Origin: Pachypanchax playfairii
Taxonomy: Eukaryota; Chordata; Actinopteri; Cyprinodontiformes; Aplocheilidae
Assembly: GCA_006937955.1 (NCBI GenBank)
Contig: SSNP01000094.1
Span: 18,396 to 82,395, forward strand
Direction: 5' to 3'
Length of the DNA: 64,000 nucleotides
The notes under the pieces are model-generated. The model had not been told where the DNA came from. It searched no databases and was given only the letters and a program-made list of their open reading frames with translations. Shown one piece after another: positions 22,515-35,570 of this stretch (the first letter of the stretch is position 1; each line of letters begins with the position of its first letter). A program made the translations under genes and the position numbers.

Positions 22515-24460
22515 ATATGAGTTATTATTTTTGAGTTTAAAGTTGGGTTTTTGGACTTTGAATTTCTGATTTTTTTCTGATTATCTGGATTCTACCTTAG
22601 ACTGTTTTGTTTGGACACATTTTTATGTGTTTTGCCCCTAACGAGTTTTTGTTCTGTAGTGTATTTGATCTCCATTGGATAAACATTTTAAAATGTAAAT
22701 CATGCGCAGTCTGTTGCGCTTAAGTCCAACACTAAAACCTAAACATTAAAATCTTGGACTATATCTTGGTATATTTCCAGATCTCCTACTTTACCACAAA
22801 GAAGTTCACTACTATGAGCTTTAGGCTTTTATAGTGGAAGACTGAAAACTGCAGATGTTAAGAATGTATAGATCAAAGCACTAGGAGGTTCAGGCCCTTG
22901 ACCTCTGTGTCAAGTGTAAAATATAAGCGGACTGCACTCAGTTAAATGAGTCAGAATCTGTTAATGAGGTGGTTTTAATTCAACAAGTAGACCAATAATT
23001 CAGCTGTTGCTTGTTGCTGATGTGCAGTTTGCTATTCTTCCTGCTTTTTCTAAATTCATAAAACAATTACTGGTTTTATTCGAATTTAGTTCAGACTTTG
23101 TCTGTGGATTTCTATCCATTTTAGTTTTAGCATTGATATGAACTGAGGATAACAATCGCGTGACATCTGGAAATGGTTTAAGTAACCTGAACAGAAAAAT
23201 AGTTAACATAAGAAAATGTGTTTTCTTGTTTGTTGATTATAATTATTATACACTTTTGAAAGGAGAGTTTTTTTCTCTAAAATTCTACCCTAAACTGAAA
23301 TGTAGGGATTAAAGATTAGAGCCTGAGCATCAATGATGGTTTTTGCTGCTGTCAAACTCGAGTTTCGAATCAGACCTTTCATGCTGCAAGGCAACAGTTC
23401 TACCAAGGACAGGTGAATTAAAGAAAAGACATTTTAATGATGTGAATCTGCAGAAATAAAATGGTATTAGTTGCTATCAGTTGGCATGAATTAGAATTTT
23501 TATTAAAACAAGTAACCCTCGGTGGTCATAAATCTCTTAGTTTCCCATAGTTTGTTTTTATTCACAAGGACGTCTTAAAAGATCTGATAGTTCTTTGTCT
23601 TTATTTATTCTGTAGGGGTCTTGTACAGTGCCGTGTTTAGTCAAGTCTATTTGTTTTTCTTTTTCAAAGTTTTAAAAAGAAAATAATAAAAAAAAAGACA
23701 TCCTCTGCCCTCAGGTTTCAGCACATGATGTGCCTCAGTGATTCTGACGTCTTTTGGTGATTGTGAGCTGGGATTTTCTGACAACAGAATCATGCAAACA
23801 ACTGTTTTTTTTTTCCTTTGGCATCAAAAGACTTCATGGCTGACTAAGTGGGAGAGAAATGTATCTGTTATTAGAGCTGAAGAATATGCACTTCACTTCC
23901 TCTCACTCCTGGTGGACTTTGGAAGACATTGTGACTACCAAGTTTCTGAATCCTGTGTTATCTGCTCGCCTATTGTCATAAACCAGTTTTTAACATTTCC
24001 TTAGAAAATTAGCAGGCACCATGCTCAAATTTATTTTGTTAGGTCATTATAAGATATTTAGTTTTTGAGGGTACTGGACAGATATATTTTAATTTAAAAC
24101 TGTTTTTCAGTGTAGTTTTCACATACTGGATGTTTCAAAAAGCTTTAGAGGAAACACTGAGTTTTGGTTCTCATGTTATCTCTCCCACAAGTTGAATTAT
24201 TTTGAATTCTGTAAATTTGCTTCCACCTCTGATGTTTCACAAAGTTATCTTTTTGTAATTTCATTTTCTACCTGGATGTCTTCTAAAGGTGTTATGTAAA
24301 CAAATTCAAAGACTGGTCTTTGTGGGGGGAAAAAGGGCATATACTGTATCTATGATGGCTCCTCCTCCTGGCAAAATAATTCTAATTTTTACTAAATGGT
24401 CATGGGTTTATTTGTTCCAAATTTGTGTTTCATTTGTTCTTAGAATTATGAGCTTCAATT
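22515..24460. other. No gene seen
   Basis: AT-rich sequence. An 88-codon frame at 23738-24004 carries no recognisable domain. Confidence 0.45.
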
Positions 24461-24464
24461 TGAA

Positions 24465-24771
24465 AACACACACACACACCCACAAGTGTGTTTTGGTATC
24501 CTTATGGGGACCGTCCATTGACTTCCATTGATTTTAGTAACTAGATTTATACCTAACCCAAACCCTTTTCCTAACCTTAACCATTACTGATCTATAACTA
24601 ACCCTAAGACTAACTAAAACTCTATTCACACCATACCTATAAACCTAACCCCTAACCCTAAAAAGGGGATTCCCCCCCATGGGGACCAGGCTTCGGTCCC
24701 CACAAGAACCCTCGGACCCCAGAAAGATAGTAAAAGTCAGGAAACTGGTCCTCAGGAGGTCAGAAATACAA

Positions 24772-24774
<3 letters not shown>
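24465..24774. repeat. Fish interspersed repeat with CTAACCCT-rich tract
   Basis: A GGGGACCGTCCATTGACTTCC head, a middle of AACCTTAACC / CTAACCCTAA-type words and a GGGGACCAGGCTTCGGTCCC tail form a unit. A related degenerate copy (CCTAACCCAAACCCTACCCC, then GGACCAGGCTTTGGTCC) lies at 51830-51985. The tail is itself an inverted repeat (GGGGACC...GGTCCCC). Confidence 0.6.

Positions 24775-24835
<61 letters not shown>
24775..24835. repeat. (CA)n microsatellite, about 30 units
   Basis: Uninterrupted CA dinucleotides, attached to the end of the preceding repeat. Confidence 0.98.
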
Positions 24836-24837
<2 letters not shown>

Positions 24838-24839
24838 CT

Positions 24840-26850
24840 ACAATGCCCCCCTATAGTCAGAATTCTAACTCAGAATGTCAAACATTTCTGACCAACTTTA
24901 TTCTTCAAATCCACTATGGATACCTTATGCATGAAAGGTTGGGCAGACTGCAGTAATATGTTCTTTAAAAATCTCCTTTTGATAGTACCTCAGTATTGCA
25001 TGAGGAAGGTCTATGAAACAATATCAATGCACAGAAGATCCCACTCTGCTTTGGAAAGGTTCCTAAAAGCTGCATCTTTGGTTCATTGACACAAAAATCA
25101 ACAAGTCAACTAGAAAGTAGAGTTACAAACTGTGAGGGGTCACAAGCTGAGGATGACATCATTTTAAGATCTGAGTTTTGACTTGCATGCGAAATCGAGA
25201 TTGTGAACTGGGAGTTGTTTTTTTTACACATACCTGCTTCTCCTCTCACAGCAGACTGCACACGCCCCACTGTTAAGTTGTGTTAATTTGTTGTGCTCTT
25301 ACACCTGTGATTAATCTGGAGCATGCACAAATAAAATGACGTGGAGCAGCTTCTGCTGCTACTGGTTCACACCGAAGCGTGTCTTTTATGGTGTGTGCTT
25401 GTTCTCCAAACCTCTGTCACGATTACCAGGCCGTCGGTTCTCCTTCCTTTAAATGGCGACTTCAGCAGCCACCCATCAAGATAAGTCTCTTGCATGCATA
25501 GTGTTTTGGTTTCTAGACAGAGTAAACAGAAATGAAAAGGAAGTTAAACTCATTTAGTACAGACAACCTATTCTTCTGGACTGCAATACCTACAATGTTG
25601 AAACTGATACTAACATGCTTTAGCTCTGTGGTTAAAATTTGTCCTGTTTCTCAACAAGATTTTTTTTTTTTAACAAAATCTTAACTTTGGGTTGCAGATT
25701 AGCTAAATGCACTGTAATTTTAAGTGTTAAATAATTACCCGAGGGTGTGAAATTTAGGCAACATTAGCAAAGAAAAACAAAATGCATCAGAATTCATACA
25801 TTGTTAAGACCATGGTCGTTGTGCTCATGGCATTCATTTTTATTTAGAAATCAAAAGGGCTTACTTTGTCAGTAATTGGTTTTATACAACTTTTTGTTGT
25901 TATACTGTATCGTGGGTGTATTTATGTAATGCTTTTTTTTTTAACTTTGTTTGAATGCTTGTTATTGTGTATCTGTGCAATTTCTTAAAATGTGAAAATC
26001 CAATGTATTAGTTGATCTAAATCTAAAGAGATGACTGAATAATGCCATTAATGACACATTGTTTAATGGGAGCACAATTATATAATGTGATGGAAAGGCT
26101 ATAATTTTCTGTGTCCTTCCCACAGTAATAGTCTTGTTTTAAGCTGGGCTCAAAATGCACAGGCTCAGAAACAGGAGGGCATATTAAAATATTTATTAGT
26201 TTTGACAGAGTTTTGACAGAGTTGGAGCTCTTCCACGAGTCACTGGCTTGGATTCAATAATTGTCAAGGGACAGACTGAGACAAGGAGAGGACAGGTTAG
26301 TACAAAGTTTTACAAACAAGTCAGTGATGCTTTAAAGGGAATGATTACCATCTTGCTTTGGGCTGAGGAGAAACGCAGAAACAATCCAGAGCCAAGAGGT
26401 AAGGCTGACGTCAGTGGCAGGAGACCAGGTAGGCAATCTACCAGTCACATTCTTGAGATTGGTGGATTGAGGTAAATGATACGTATTGTGCAAGTAAAGG
26501 CTTGGAGACAACAACACGTACTAGTGCCTGGGAAAGTGCTACTGATGATTTGTGGGCTGTGTCCTACTGCTTCCTTAATGCAGCCTTACAGCAGCCCAAT
26601 AAGAATTGAGTGTCAGTGGCTCGTTCAGAAGTTTGTGGACAGGTCAATGGTCAGCTTCAAGATTTTCCATGAAAGAAACACTCAAACCCACTGAGTAGTA
26701 TACAGCTGAAAATCACCTAATTTCCCAGGATTCATCAAGTTAATGATGCCCCAACAGTACTAGCTACCTGTAGAAACCAGTGACCGCCTCGAGGAACGTT
26801 CACAAACTCCAAATGTTGTAGGAAACTGGAGGCTTGTGCAAACAATGCGT
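24840..26850. other. No gene seen
   Basis: The segment 26180-26480 (ATATTTATTAG, tandem TTTTGACAGAG twice, GAGGAGAAACGCAG) has some LTR-like flavour on the minus strand but no ends. The rest is unremarkable. Confidence 0.4.
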
Positions 26851-26859
26851 TTGTATTAG

Positions 26860-28080
26860 TGGTGTAACGAGATCTCATCGCGCAAGATCTCACGATAATA
26901 AATCAGCTCAATATTTCTCGTTTGAAGAAACTGCTGTCACAAGCGCTACCCATGGTGGCGGTAATGCACCATTACTTTTTTACTGACCACCAATAAAGGA
27001 GGAGGAGAAGAAGAAGCGCTAGTCACCTGCGCTAATCACCATGGCTACGCTCAATAACGCTAAAATAGAAGACACCCTGACTACGTTTAAGTAATTTGTT
27101 TGTCGCTATTTTTCGTTTCTACCGGAAACCCAAAATGCATCCAGAGTTATGGACAAGACACGACAATATGTAAGCACTGCAAGAAAATATTATTGTACAC
27201 TGCGGGTATCACTAGCACAATGCAAAAACACCTTCAGAACCCTCACAGCGCTTTGCCTAAATCAGTTCCACCTGTGAAGGCAGTGCAGAAAGGACAGACA
27301 ATGCTGAAAAATGCCTTTGCACCTCAGCTTCCACCTTCATGTGCTGGAGCTGCTGCAATAACAAGAGATATCTGCATTTTTATTGCAACTGATATGCGGC
27401 TGTTTTCTGTTTGTGGAAAATAAGGGATTTAAAAGACTTCTCAACACGCTGGAACCAAAGTACAACATTCCATCGCGGGTTCATTTTGCTCGCACAATCG
27501 TTCCAAATCTCTATGAGGAGTGCAAGGCCAAAGTTGTTCAGACACTGAAGGAGGCAGAGAGCTTCGCCATAACGACTGATGGCTGGACCTCAAGGGGTAC
27601 GTTAAGCTACATTACCATCTCAGCGCACACCATAAGCGGGAACTGGGATATGTGGTAAATTTTGTTCTACACTGGTGTGCTACACTTGTGATACACTGGA
27701 CAGCTCTGACATCAGGGACGCCGAAGATCTTGTAAAGCTGCTGAATTCTCTGAAGACAGCTACTGTGAGGAGTCTTAAGTGAGGAGAAGAGCCCAACCAT
27801 ATCTCTAATTGTGCCCCTGAAGAGCATGATTGACCAGAAGTTACAGAACCAGAATCCAAGAAGACCACGCTTGAGGATCTGCTTGGAGATTCATTCTGTA
27901 CCAAGCCAGACCAGAGCAATGGAGCAGAGCAAGTACAGAATGAACTTGAACATTACAGAGGAGGGGCATCTATCCGTCTGTCATATCTGTCATTTACTTG
28001 GCTTTCTATTTCAGCTTAAATAGAAGTGGAGACAGCTAATGCACATGCAGATCATTGGCTTTTTTAATATAGTGGCAGGA
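26860..28080 (+). mobile_element. hAT-type element, degraded
   Basis: The left end is suggested by AGTGGTGTAACGAGATCTCA at 26860, a start typical for a fish hAT group. The transposase relic lies inside. The right end and an 8-bp TSD could not be placed, so the end coordinate is approximate. Confidence 0.55.
27041..28022 (+). pseudogene. hAT transposase with BED zinc finger, frameshifted and internally deleted
   Basis: A good initiation context (CACCATGG) starts MATLNNAKIEDTLTTFK, after which the frame is lost near 27092. The BED finger continues in a second frame as ICKHCKKILLYTAG...MQKHLQNPH, with the C-x2-C and H-x4-H ligands. A third frame (from about 27415) gives GFKRLLNTLEPKYNIPSR and AITTDGWTSR, the start of the RNase-H-like core with the DGWTS motif. 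After 27658 stops accumulate, most of the core is missing, and only a scrap (SLIVPLKSMIDQKL, near 27804) and an acidic tail remain before 28022. The NPLxWW dimerisation motif normally near the end is absent. This is a dead copy; a ZBED-like host gene is excluded by the breaks. Confidence 0.85.
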
Positions 28081-28084
28081 GGAA

Positions 28085-29730
28085 AACACAAAATCATGTG
28101 AGTGTAAATCAAACAACTTGACTGTGGGATAATGAGAACAGAATCATGACACTCACTTGACAATTTGTTTTAGTCTCTCTTCAAGCGCCAACTAAAGAGG
28201 ATTGTGTTGGGTTGTTTGTCTCAACCAAAGCAAAACAATGGAGCATTTGTGTGTGATGCTGCATTAATCACAGTTTATGTAATGTGTTGTGGAAATCTTT
28301 GGTGTAACATTAGAGCAATGTCAATGGCGGTCAAGTCTGCCATTTGCCAATGTGATGTATAATGGCAAACTCCAGTGATGGTATTGTTTCACAATAATGG
28401 ATTTACTGGGTCACATAGTAAAAATACTTTCAACGTAAGCTGAATTACAAGCACTGTTCTGGTGTTTTTCAAGTCTGCATCCAAGTAAAAGTGGAATAGA
28501 TTGTTGGCCATGGTCATGATAATTGGATCAAAGTAGCATCATCTTGGATAGGTTTTCTTATAAGCTGTCAGTTTTATCTGTCCATTCCAGTTGCTTTCAA
28601 GTTGTCAGTCATGTCACACTTTTCCATTTATGAGACTGTGATTTGAGTTAAGTTATCTAATGTCTGTTTGTGACAGTTTGAAATAGTAATATTATTATTA
28701 TCAGCTGACAATCCATTGGCTGATGCATACCCATTTGCTCTTCGCCGTGCAACCACAGTCTCCTCTTTGTGATTCAATCTGCATGGAGTGCTCACACACA
28801 CACACACACACATGCACACTCCTTAACATAACTGCCCCCTCATTTGGGCTTCAGCTAGGGGAATACAGCAGCTAAATTAACATAATAAATTAATTTTCAG
28901 CATATGTTTGTGCCAGTGCAGCCTCACAGCAACAAAGGTCCAACCAAACCTCTAATGGGTCTTCTGTTATCAGCATCAGCACACTGACTACACTAAAGAC
29001 ACTTATTCATCATGGTTTTAACCCAGGTAAAAAAGAGTGCTGATAAATAGCCACTATTGTAATAGCTAAGAATTTTATGCTTTTTTGTACAGTATGACAT
29101 AATAGTAGCTTTACAATACAAAATGAGTGAATATAAAAAAGCTGGACAAACGTGCATGTGAACAAAATTGCAGTCCTTAGCTGTGTTCGGCCATGTGTTC
29201 GAATAGATTCTTAGTCATCCAGGACAGTGCAATCCAAAAAGTATATACATTTTATTTCTTTTAGGATGTTTATTTTTCTTGTGTGTTTTGTTTTTATACT
29301 TGGGTTTTTATACAATCCCAGTTCCAAAATAGTTGTGGTGTTGTGTTTAAATGTAAATGAAACAGACTTTTATAATTTGCATATTTCTTAAACATACATT
29401 TTATCCAAAATATAGCATAAAAATGCAACATAAAAGGTTAAAACTGGATGCTCATGATTTGCAGGCCCTAAGGCAGCACTGAATCAAAAACAGACTGTCT
29501 CACTGTCTGCTTATACAGTTCACTGTGCAATTCACAAACACCAGTTAAAGATGGCTCATGCAAAGAAGAAGCCAAATGTAAATATGAACCAGAGACTTCT
29601 TTGGGCTGATAACACACGTGGAACCAGAAGTAATTTTTTAGATGCGGCTTAAATGAATAAATTATGAATAAATACATAAAAATCAGTTTATTAACAATAC
29701 CCTGTATCGTTGTTTTATTTGTTGAAATGT
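28085..29730. other. No gene seen; short CA repeat
   Basis: A (CA)n of about nine units sits at 28793-28811. No other structure was recognised. Confidence 0.45.
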
Positions 29731-29734
29731 TAGT

Positions 29735-29950
29735 TCCAAATAAAGGTACTGCCTTTGAAAAGCAATTTCCAAACCTGTTCCTGAAGGGCCACGCCCCTGC
29801 ATATTTAAGATTTTTCTAATACATGCAGTTTGAATTACTAGGTCATTACAGGTTTCAGCATAATTTGAGATCATCCTGAACAATTAATTTAACCAATTAA
29901 TCAGGGGTATGCATAAACAAGAGCAGGGAAACAGAGACAGACAAAATGTA
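29735..29950. mobile_element. hAT-like MITE, degraded
   Basis: CAAACCTGTTCCTGAAGGGC then CCCCTGCATATTTAAGA on the left mirrors AGAGCAGGGAAACAGAGACA on the right. It belongs to the family at 1388 and 7768. Confidence 0.5.
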
Positions 29951-30234
29951 TCTTTTACGTGCACAGCTCATTGAAACAACACTTCATTTCACCTGAAAAA
30001 AAATTCAATTGGAAACAGTTGTCCAGTGCATGCCTTTAGTAGGTAATAGGGTAAACAAAAACATGTTTGTTTTTTTTTTCAATTTATAAATTCTACGAAT
30101 AAAGTGTAGGTAGATTTGTCAATACCTCTAAAATTAAACCTATTAAACCTGTAGTATAAACAGTTAAACTTGATTAGCATTGGTGGTGCTGTTGGAAACA
30201 TTGTCTTATGGTCATGGGTTCATGACATTCTACA

Positions 30235-30482
30235 TAGAGTTTACATGTTCTCGAAGTGCATGTGTGGGATTTCTCTAGGAATTTGGTGTCCTCTCACAGA
30301 CCAAAAATGTGTAAGTTAAATTAAATAGTTACTCTAAATTGGCCCTAGGTATGTATGTGTGAATGGTTGTTCGTCTCTGTGATGGACTGTCATGTGGTGT
30401 AAGCCCGCCTCTCACCCAGTGACCACTCTAGATAGGGACCAGTTCTTTGTGACCCTGAAGCATGTATAGAAAATGGACGGAT
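30235..30482 (+). repeat. Interspersed repeat, same family as 62220-62480 (opposite strand)
   Basis: Blocks shared with the reverse complement of 62220-62480 include TTACATGTTCTCG.A.TGCATGTG, CTCACAGACCAAAAATGTG, TTACTCTAAATTGGCCCTAG, GGATGGACTG-like words, CCCGCCTCTCACCCAGTGAC and AGATAGGGACCAG. A very common fish repeat; I do not name the family. Confidence 0.65.
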
Positions 30483-30484
30483 TG

Positions 30485-33400
30485 TGACTTCAAGCTTTTC
30501 AGACATTCGGCCTTGTTTAAGGGGAAACAGATGATTTTGGTGTCTCTGATTGCACCATATTGAACATACATCAGATAAAGCAAAGGCAAGTGTTGTTTAT
30601 GGAATTCAAAAGCTCAATTAAGATATCAAATCAGACATAAATGTGAAATAAAATAAACATTTCCCATAGTGTGCTAGCTCTCTTTTTCTCTAATAGAAAC
30701 TGGAGTAGAAAAAAAAATACATTGACCCTCAACATCTTGTAAGCAAACCATTTTGAAAATAAATTAGATGTCTGTACCACTAGTTTTCCTTTTTTTTGTA
30801 TAGTCTTCAGAATATCTCTTAATAAGATGCTTCATTTAATAACTCTTTTTCATTTTGCAATTTTGCAGGGACATACACAGTATTTTCTGTTTGCTGGTGA
30901 AAATCAACTGTGGTTACGGAAACCTTGGAGAAAAGGTTACTTTGCCATGTTTGTACCAAGAATCAATCATGAAAATTAACCTGCACATAAGCTGGACTGA
31001 TATGTTTATTGAAAGAGGCTGAAAATAAAAGAACAGATTAAATTTCTGTAAAACTGCTTTTCAAATTCAGTTTTCTCCAAGAAACATACGTAAGACTGCT
31101 TTGTATGGGCGTAATAAATAAAATCCAAAGGGCATTATGACTGTGTAACCCTGCTGATCTGACATTTCTGTCAGACTCTTAACTAAAACCCTTAAATAAT
31201 CAAAGATTAATGAGTTCCTGAAGACCATTTATTTTGACACAAGTTCCAGACTTGTATAGTGACATTTTTAAACTCAGTGAAGCTTGAATTTGCAATCATT
31301 TCTCACACAAAATGTTTACCTGGTAATAAGGCCAAAGAACAAGAGGAGAATATAATGAAAACATAATAGACTGGAGGATACAGAAGCAAAAATAAATGCT
31401 CAGAATAAATCAATTATGAACAACAGCAGATTAAAGCACCAATATTTAGTATACAGAGGCCTTCTTGGGCTGCTATAATTTTTGGAATTAATTTTCATTA
31501 GTGTAATTTTTTTTTATCATGAAAAATTATTTAAAGAGGCAATGTCAATAAAAACTGTTTTTCTGAGGTTTCTATTGAATATTTTAGCTCCACAGGTGTC
31601 AGTGCTGATCTAACACCCAGAATAAAGGTACCACGTGGCGATAACACCCGAGTTTGAACGACCTGTATTTGTTGCGTCACAACATCTTTGCTCATTAGTA
31701 TTCATCAACTTCTGCAGTTGAGACCATGCCTAACATGCTGCTGGCTAAAAGCTGTTAGCATAAACACGTATGAAACTGGAAGAGATTCGGTGCGCTGTTG
31801 CCATGTGCAGATGGGAATGAAACAGGAAGCCTTGCTCTCATTGGCTAGTTTGTTAGCCAGTCTGAGTCCAGCAAATTTGCAAAATGAATATTAATGAGTT
31901 GCAGCCTGAAACCAGCCGAATCTTGATGCAGATAGACTGAAAAGTCTGTAAATCAGTGTTTCCTAACGCTTTTTTAAAAATAAAGTGTTTCATACTTAAT
32001 ACTTCAGAAATAACCACAAAGTCATTAAATTTGTGTGAAATGGCCTCTTTAATGATTTCTAAGGAAAAAAATCCCTGTTCCAGTCTGTCAACCAAAACAA
32101 AGTACACAAAACAAAACATGATAAATAAATGCAATAAATGTTTGCTAATGGAATAAAAGAAACAATGTCCAATACATCACTCTGCAAAAGGGCACCCCCA
32201 GGGCTTCATGCTAAGTCCCCTTTTGATTTTCTTAACTGTGTTCCACTGTCATGTCATGTCACCCTAACCTTCTCTGCATGTCTCGGCAGTGAACTGTTTT
32301 TTACCATTTTTTTTTTTACAAAAATACAAGCATGCTGAGGCTGAGGGATCTGTGATCACTATCCGTTAGCGGGGTGAATTTTCACAATTTTTTGGGTGGA
32401 CAAAAAAGTGTCTGTTGTCCTGAACAGCAGGGTGTCCGCTCCAGAGGGGTTATATAAGTAGTAAAAACACTTGGTCGGCCCAAAACCTGTCCACTGGACA
32501 ATGTGCTAAACAATGTGCTTCTGTAAGAAATACTAGTTCTGGAGGTGCAGAACAAGTGGCTGTTATTCCAAACAGCAACACTTTGATTAGAAGTTAATTT
32601 AAAAACTTTTAAGTTAGAGGTATGAGTTGTCAGTGACATTTCTATCTTTTCCCTGTTTTTTTTCTTCCTTGCCATTTCAACTCTTACACAACAGCCAAAT
32701 ATGTCTGGTGTAGAATATTGCATCAGGCTTCATTAGTTTTTCTAGCTTGCTGAAGTGTTCTCAAATTAGTTACATTAATTATGGTACCTTTAAGATGACA
32801 TTTCTAAGAAAACTTTGAGAAAACCGCACAAAAGATAAGTCTGTGACATAAAGTACGAAAAAAGTTCCCGTTGAATGTCAACCATTGAATGCCAGATTTG
32901 TCACATCCAGCAAAATAATGTTTCAATTGATTGAAAATCAAATACATTGATAGATAAAAAAAACAATATTTTATAGTATTAAACTTTAAGAACAACTATT
33001 TAAAATAGACTTCCTTTGTGTACACAGATAACCTTTGTTGTGAGTTATTTTTAAACCTATAAGAAAAATGGAAATAGAAGATTCTTTTGATGTTCCTGTT
33101 TCTAATATCTATTTTCCTTTGCTGTGTTGAACTGCTCTGATAAGAAGCAATCTGTATGTATAAATAAAAGGAACTGGTCAGTCAGAGAGAGTTACATGTC
33201 ATGCATACGAGCATATATGTGCAACTGCTAAAAAAGGACATTTACTTCATCATTCTGTGTGAAAGGGAATATAAAGTCTATTTCTTGAGAACATGGCCTT
33301 TAATGCAGCTAGTGAAAAAGTAGTCTGTGGTTCCAAGGCCTTTCCCTGCTAAAGATTAGGTGTTAATTAACAGGGTAAATGAAGTGTGGAAAAGAGATTA

Positions 33401-33950
33401 GCATAATCCTTCTCCACGTTTTCACTATTTTAACTCCACACACCGACCTTGTCAATAAAACAGAAACTTGGCTCACAAGTTGCAGGTTAAATAAAATATA
33501 AACACATTGGTTTCAGAAGTCTTAAACTTCTTTCTCAGATTTATAATTTAATCCTCATTTATTATATTTACTTTATTTTATTCCACATCTACAAATGTGA
33601 ACATGACAGTTGGTGCCCTTCTATTAAATAAAGAAAAACCCATATGACGAACTGCACCACTGTGAAGCCCTCAAGCTCACTTTCGAGCTCCTTTACCTTA
33701 TAATGGGATATACCGTACACCTGGCTCAAAAAGTTGACACAGATTACTCCCAAAATATATTAAATCAGTTATCATGCCATTCCCAACTACTTCTACAAAT
33801 TTCATCTACATTGGCTGATAGCTTTGAGTTATTCTGTTACCAGACATGCAAATATATGTATAAATCAACACCACACAAAAACCTACCACAAATCCTAAAA
33901 AAAGTGACAATTAGGACATAGTAAACCAAGATTTGCCTTGTAATAAATAT
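30485..33950. other. No gene seen; small reverse-transcriptase-like scrap
   Basis: At 32180-32240 the text GGGCACCCCCAGGGCTTCAT and onward resembles a decayed 'GTPQG..LSP' reverse-transcriptase motif, too short to assign. The region 31600-31900 is slightly CpG-richer. The remainder is AT-rich and unremarkable. Confidence 0.4.
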
Positions 33951-33954
33951 CACA

Positions 33955-35522
33955 GGTGCCTTCAAGCTTTTTATCAGCCGTTTTGCTGGCAGAGGGCGCG
34001 GTCTTGCAATAATCTACTGAGAGAAGTGGAAGCTCTCATCTGTTTTAGTACCTGCTCAGGTCAACTTTGCATCCTTTACTGTACAATAGAGCAGTCCTGT
34101 TCCTACAGTTATTTCCTGTGTGTATTTTCCACCTACATTCAGTAATAATTTTATTTGAAAATTTTCAACATTTTAACCTATTTGTTTTCACTCTCCTCAA
34201 ATATCATATTAATGGATAATTTCTATATTCACATAGACAACTCTGGCAATACATTCTCTAAAAAAAAAATGCATCACAGCTTTGGTCTGCAGGAATACTT
34301 GGATTTCCCAACTCACTCAAAAGGACATATTCTGGACTTGATGTGTTGTTCTGGACTCACTCCTCAGGTCTGTACTGCAACAGAACTACTAACTTTCTGA
34401 CCACGTTATCATCCTTCACTGCATATTTACGCCTTTTCCAAATCAAACTCATCACATGACATTTCTTTTCATAACAACAAGAACATCAACGTTAATACAG
34501 ACTTGTGTTGACAACCTCTCCAACACTGACAATCTAATGAACTGTGGCGACCTGATTCTTCACTGCAATTTAAAGATCACCGCAAGCTGACTGTAACATG
34601 TTTTAAAGAAAACCAGTCTTATCATTTGCAAAGAAATGTAAATAAATCACCTTTTGCTTTAGAGATGCTTTTACATCTGCTAAATCCTCTTACTATGCAG
34701 GACTAATCAACGCCAACGAAGACAAAAGAGCTCTCTTTTCTTTACTCCACAAATTTTTGCACCCACTAAATTTTTTGTTCCTGTTCATCTCTTTTCCACC
34801 TACTTCTGTAATTCTCCAACATCATTCTTCAGTGATTGATCATATTCATCACCAGCTGACTCCTACAACCTCCCATCTTTCATCTATTCCATGTATGACT
34901 GTCCCTTTCTCTCAATCCAAGCTCGTCCTAAAAGCTATATCTTCCACCAGTGTGTTAGACCCTCTTCCCAGCTGCAATTTCTCCGGTTTTAAAAAAATGT
35001 AGACAGAAATTACCTCAACAACTATTCCATTTAAAACTTTCCGATTGTTGCAAAAATTCTTGAAAAAGTTGTTACTTCTCAGGTTCATGATCATCTCCTA
35101 ATCTTCTGACGGTGGCTAATTCAGGTTTTCTGTCCGGTGTTATTCTTCTGGACCTCAGTGCATTTGAAACCATCTCTCACATTATCCTCCTGAGTAGACT
35201 TGTAGCTATAGAAATCACCAATACAGGTCTAAACTGGTTTCACTCATATCATTCTGACTGCTCCCACATCATGCAGCTGAAATCCCACAAATCCAGTGTT
35301 CCTCAAGGTTCTGTCTTGGGGCCTTTTCTGTTTACCGTTTATCTTCTACCAGTTGGTCAAATCTTCTAAGTATGTTTTAATTTTAATTTTAATGTCCCAT
35401 TTTAATTTGTTCTTTTCTCTTAATGTCTTTTATTACCTTTTTGTATCCTCGCTTTGTTTTAATTATAAGGTGACCTTGAGTGCTCTGAAAGATGCAATCA
35501 AACGCATTATTATTATAAAATA
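33955..35522 (+). pseudogene. L2-type LINE relic: endonuclease and partial reverse transcriptase
   Basis: Several frames add up to one non-LTR retrotransposon protein. The endonuclease part is seen at 34155-34400 (LSSNIILMDNFYIHIDNSGN, a decayed GDFNIH motif, then LDFPTHSKGHILDLMCCSG). A linker and the start of reverse transcriptase follow, and at 35112-35369 VILLDLSAFETISHIILLSR and SSVPQGSVLGPFLFTVYLLP are the palm motifs. Here the first catalytic Asp is kept (LDLSAFE), but the YADD block that should follow is missing: the sequence passes straight into a 3' tail (AAGGTGACCTTGAGTGCTC at about 35468) ending in ATTATTATT-type repeats near 35515. There are many stops and frameshifts, plus an in-frame stop after 35000. 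A dead 5'-truncated copy; CR1/Rex1 relatives are the alternative. Confidence 0.82.
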
Positions 35523-35570
35523 AGAAATAAAGCCACACATTTGGCAGAAAAGATTAAGAATTGTCAGTGA

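Noticed and set aside
24600..24662. Interstitial telomeric repeat
   Set aside because: The CTAACCC words are irregular and belong to a unit that recurs at 51.8 kb with the same flanks.
32180..32240. Reverse-transcriptase motif scrap
   Set aside because: Too short and degenerate to assign; only a GTPQG-like reading.
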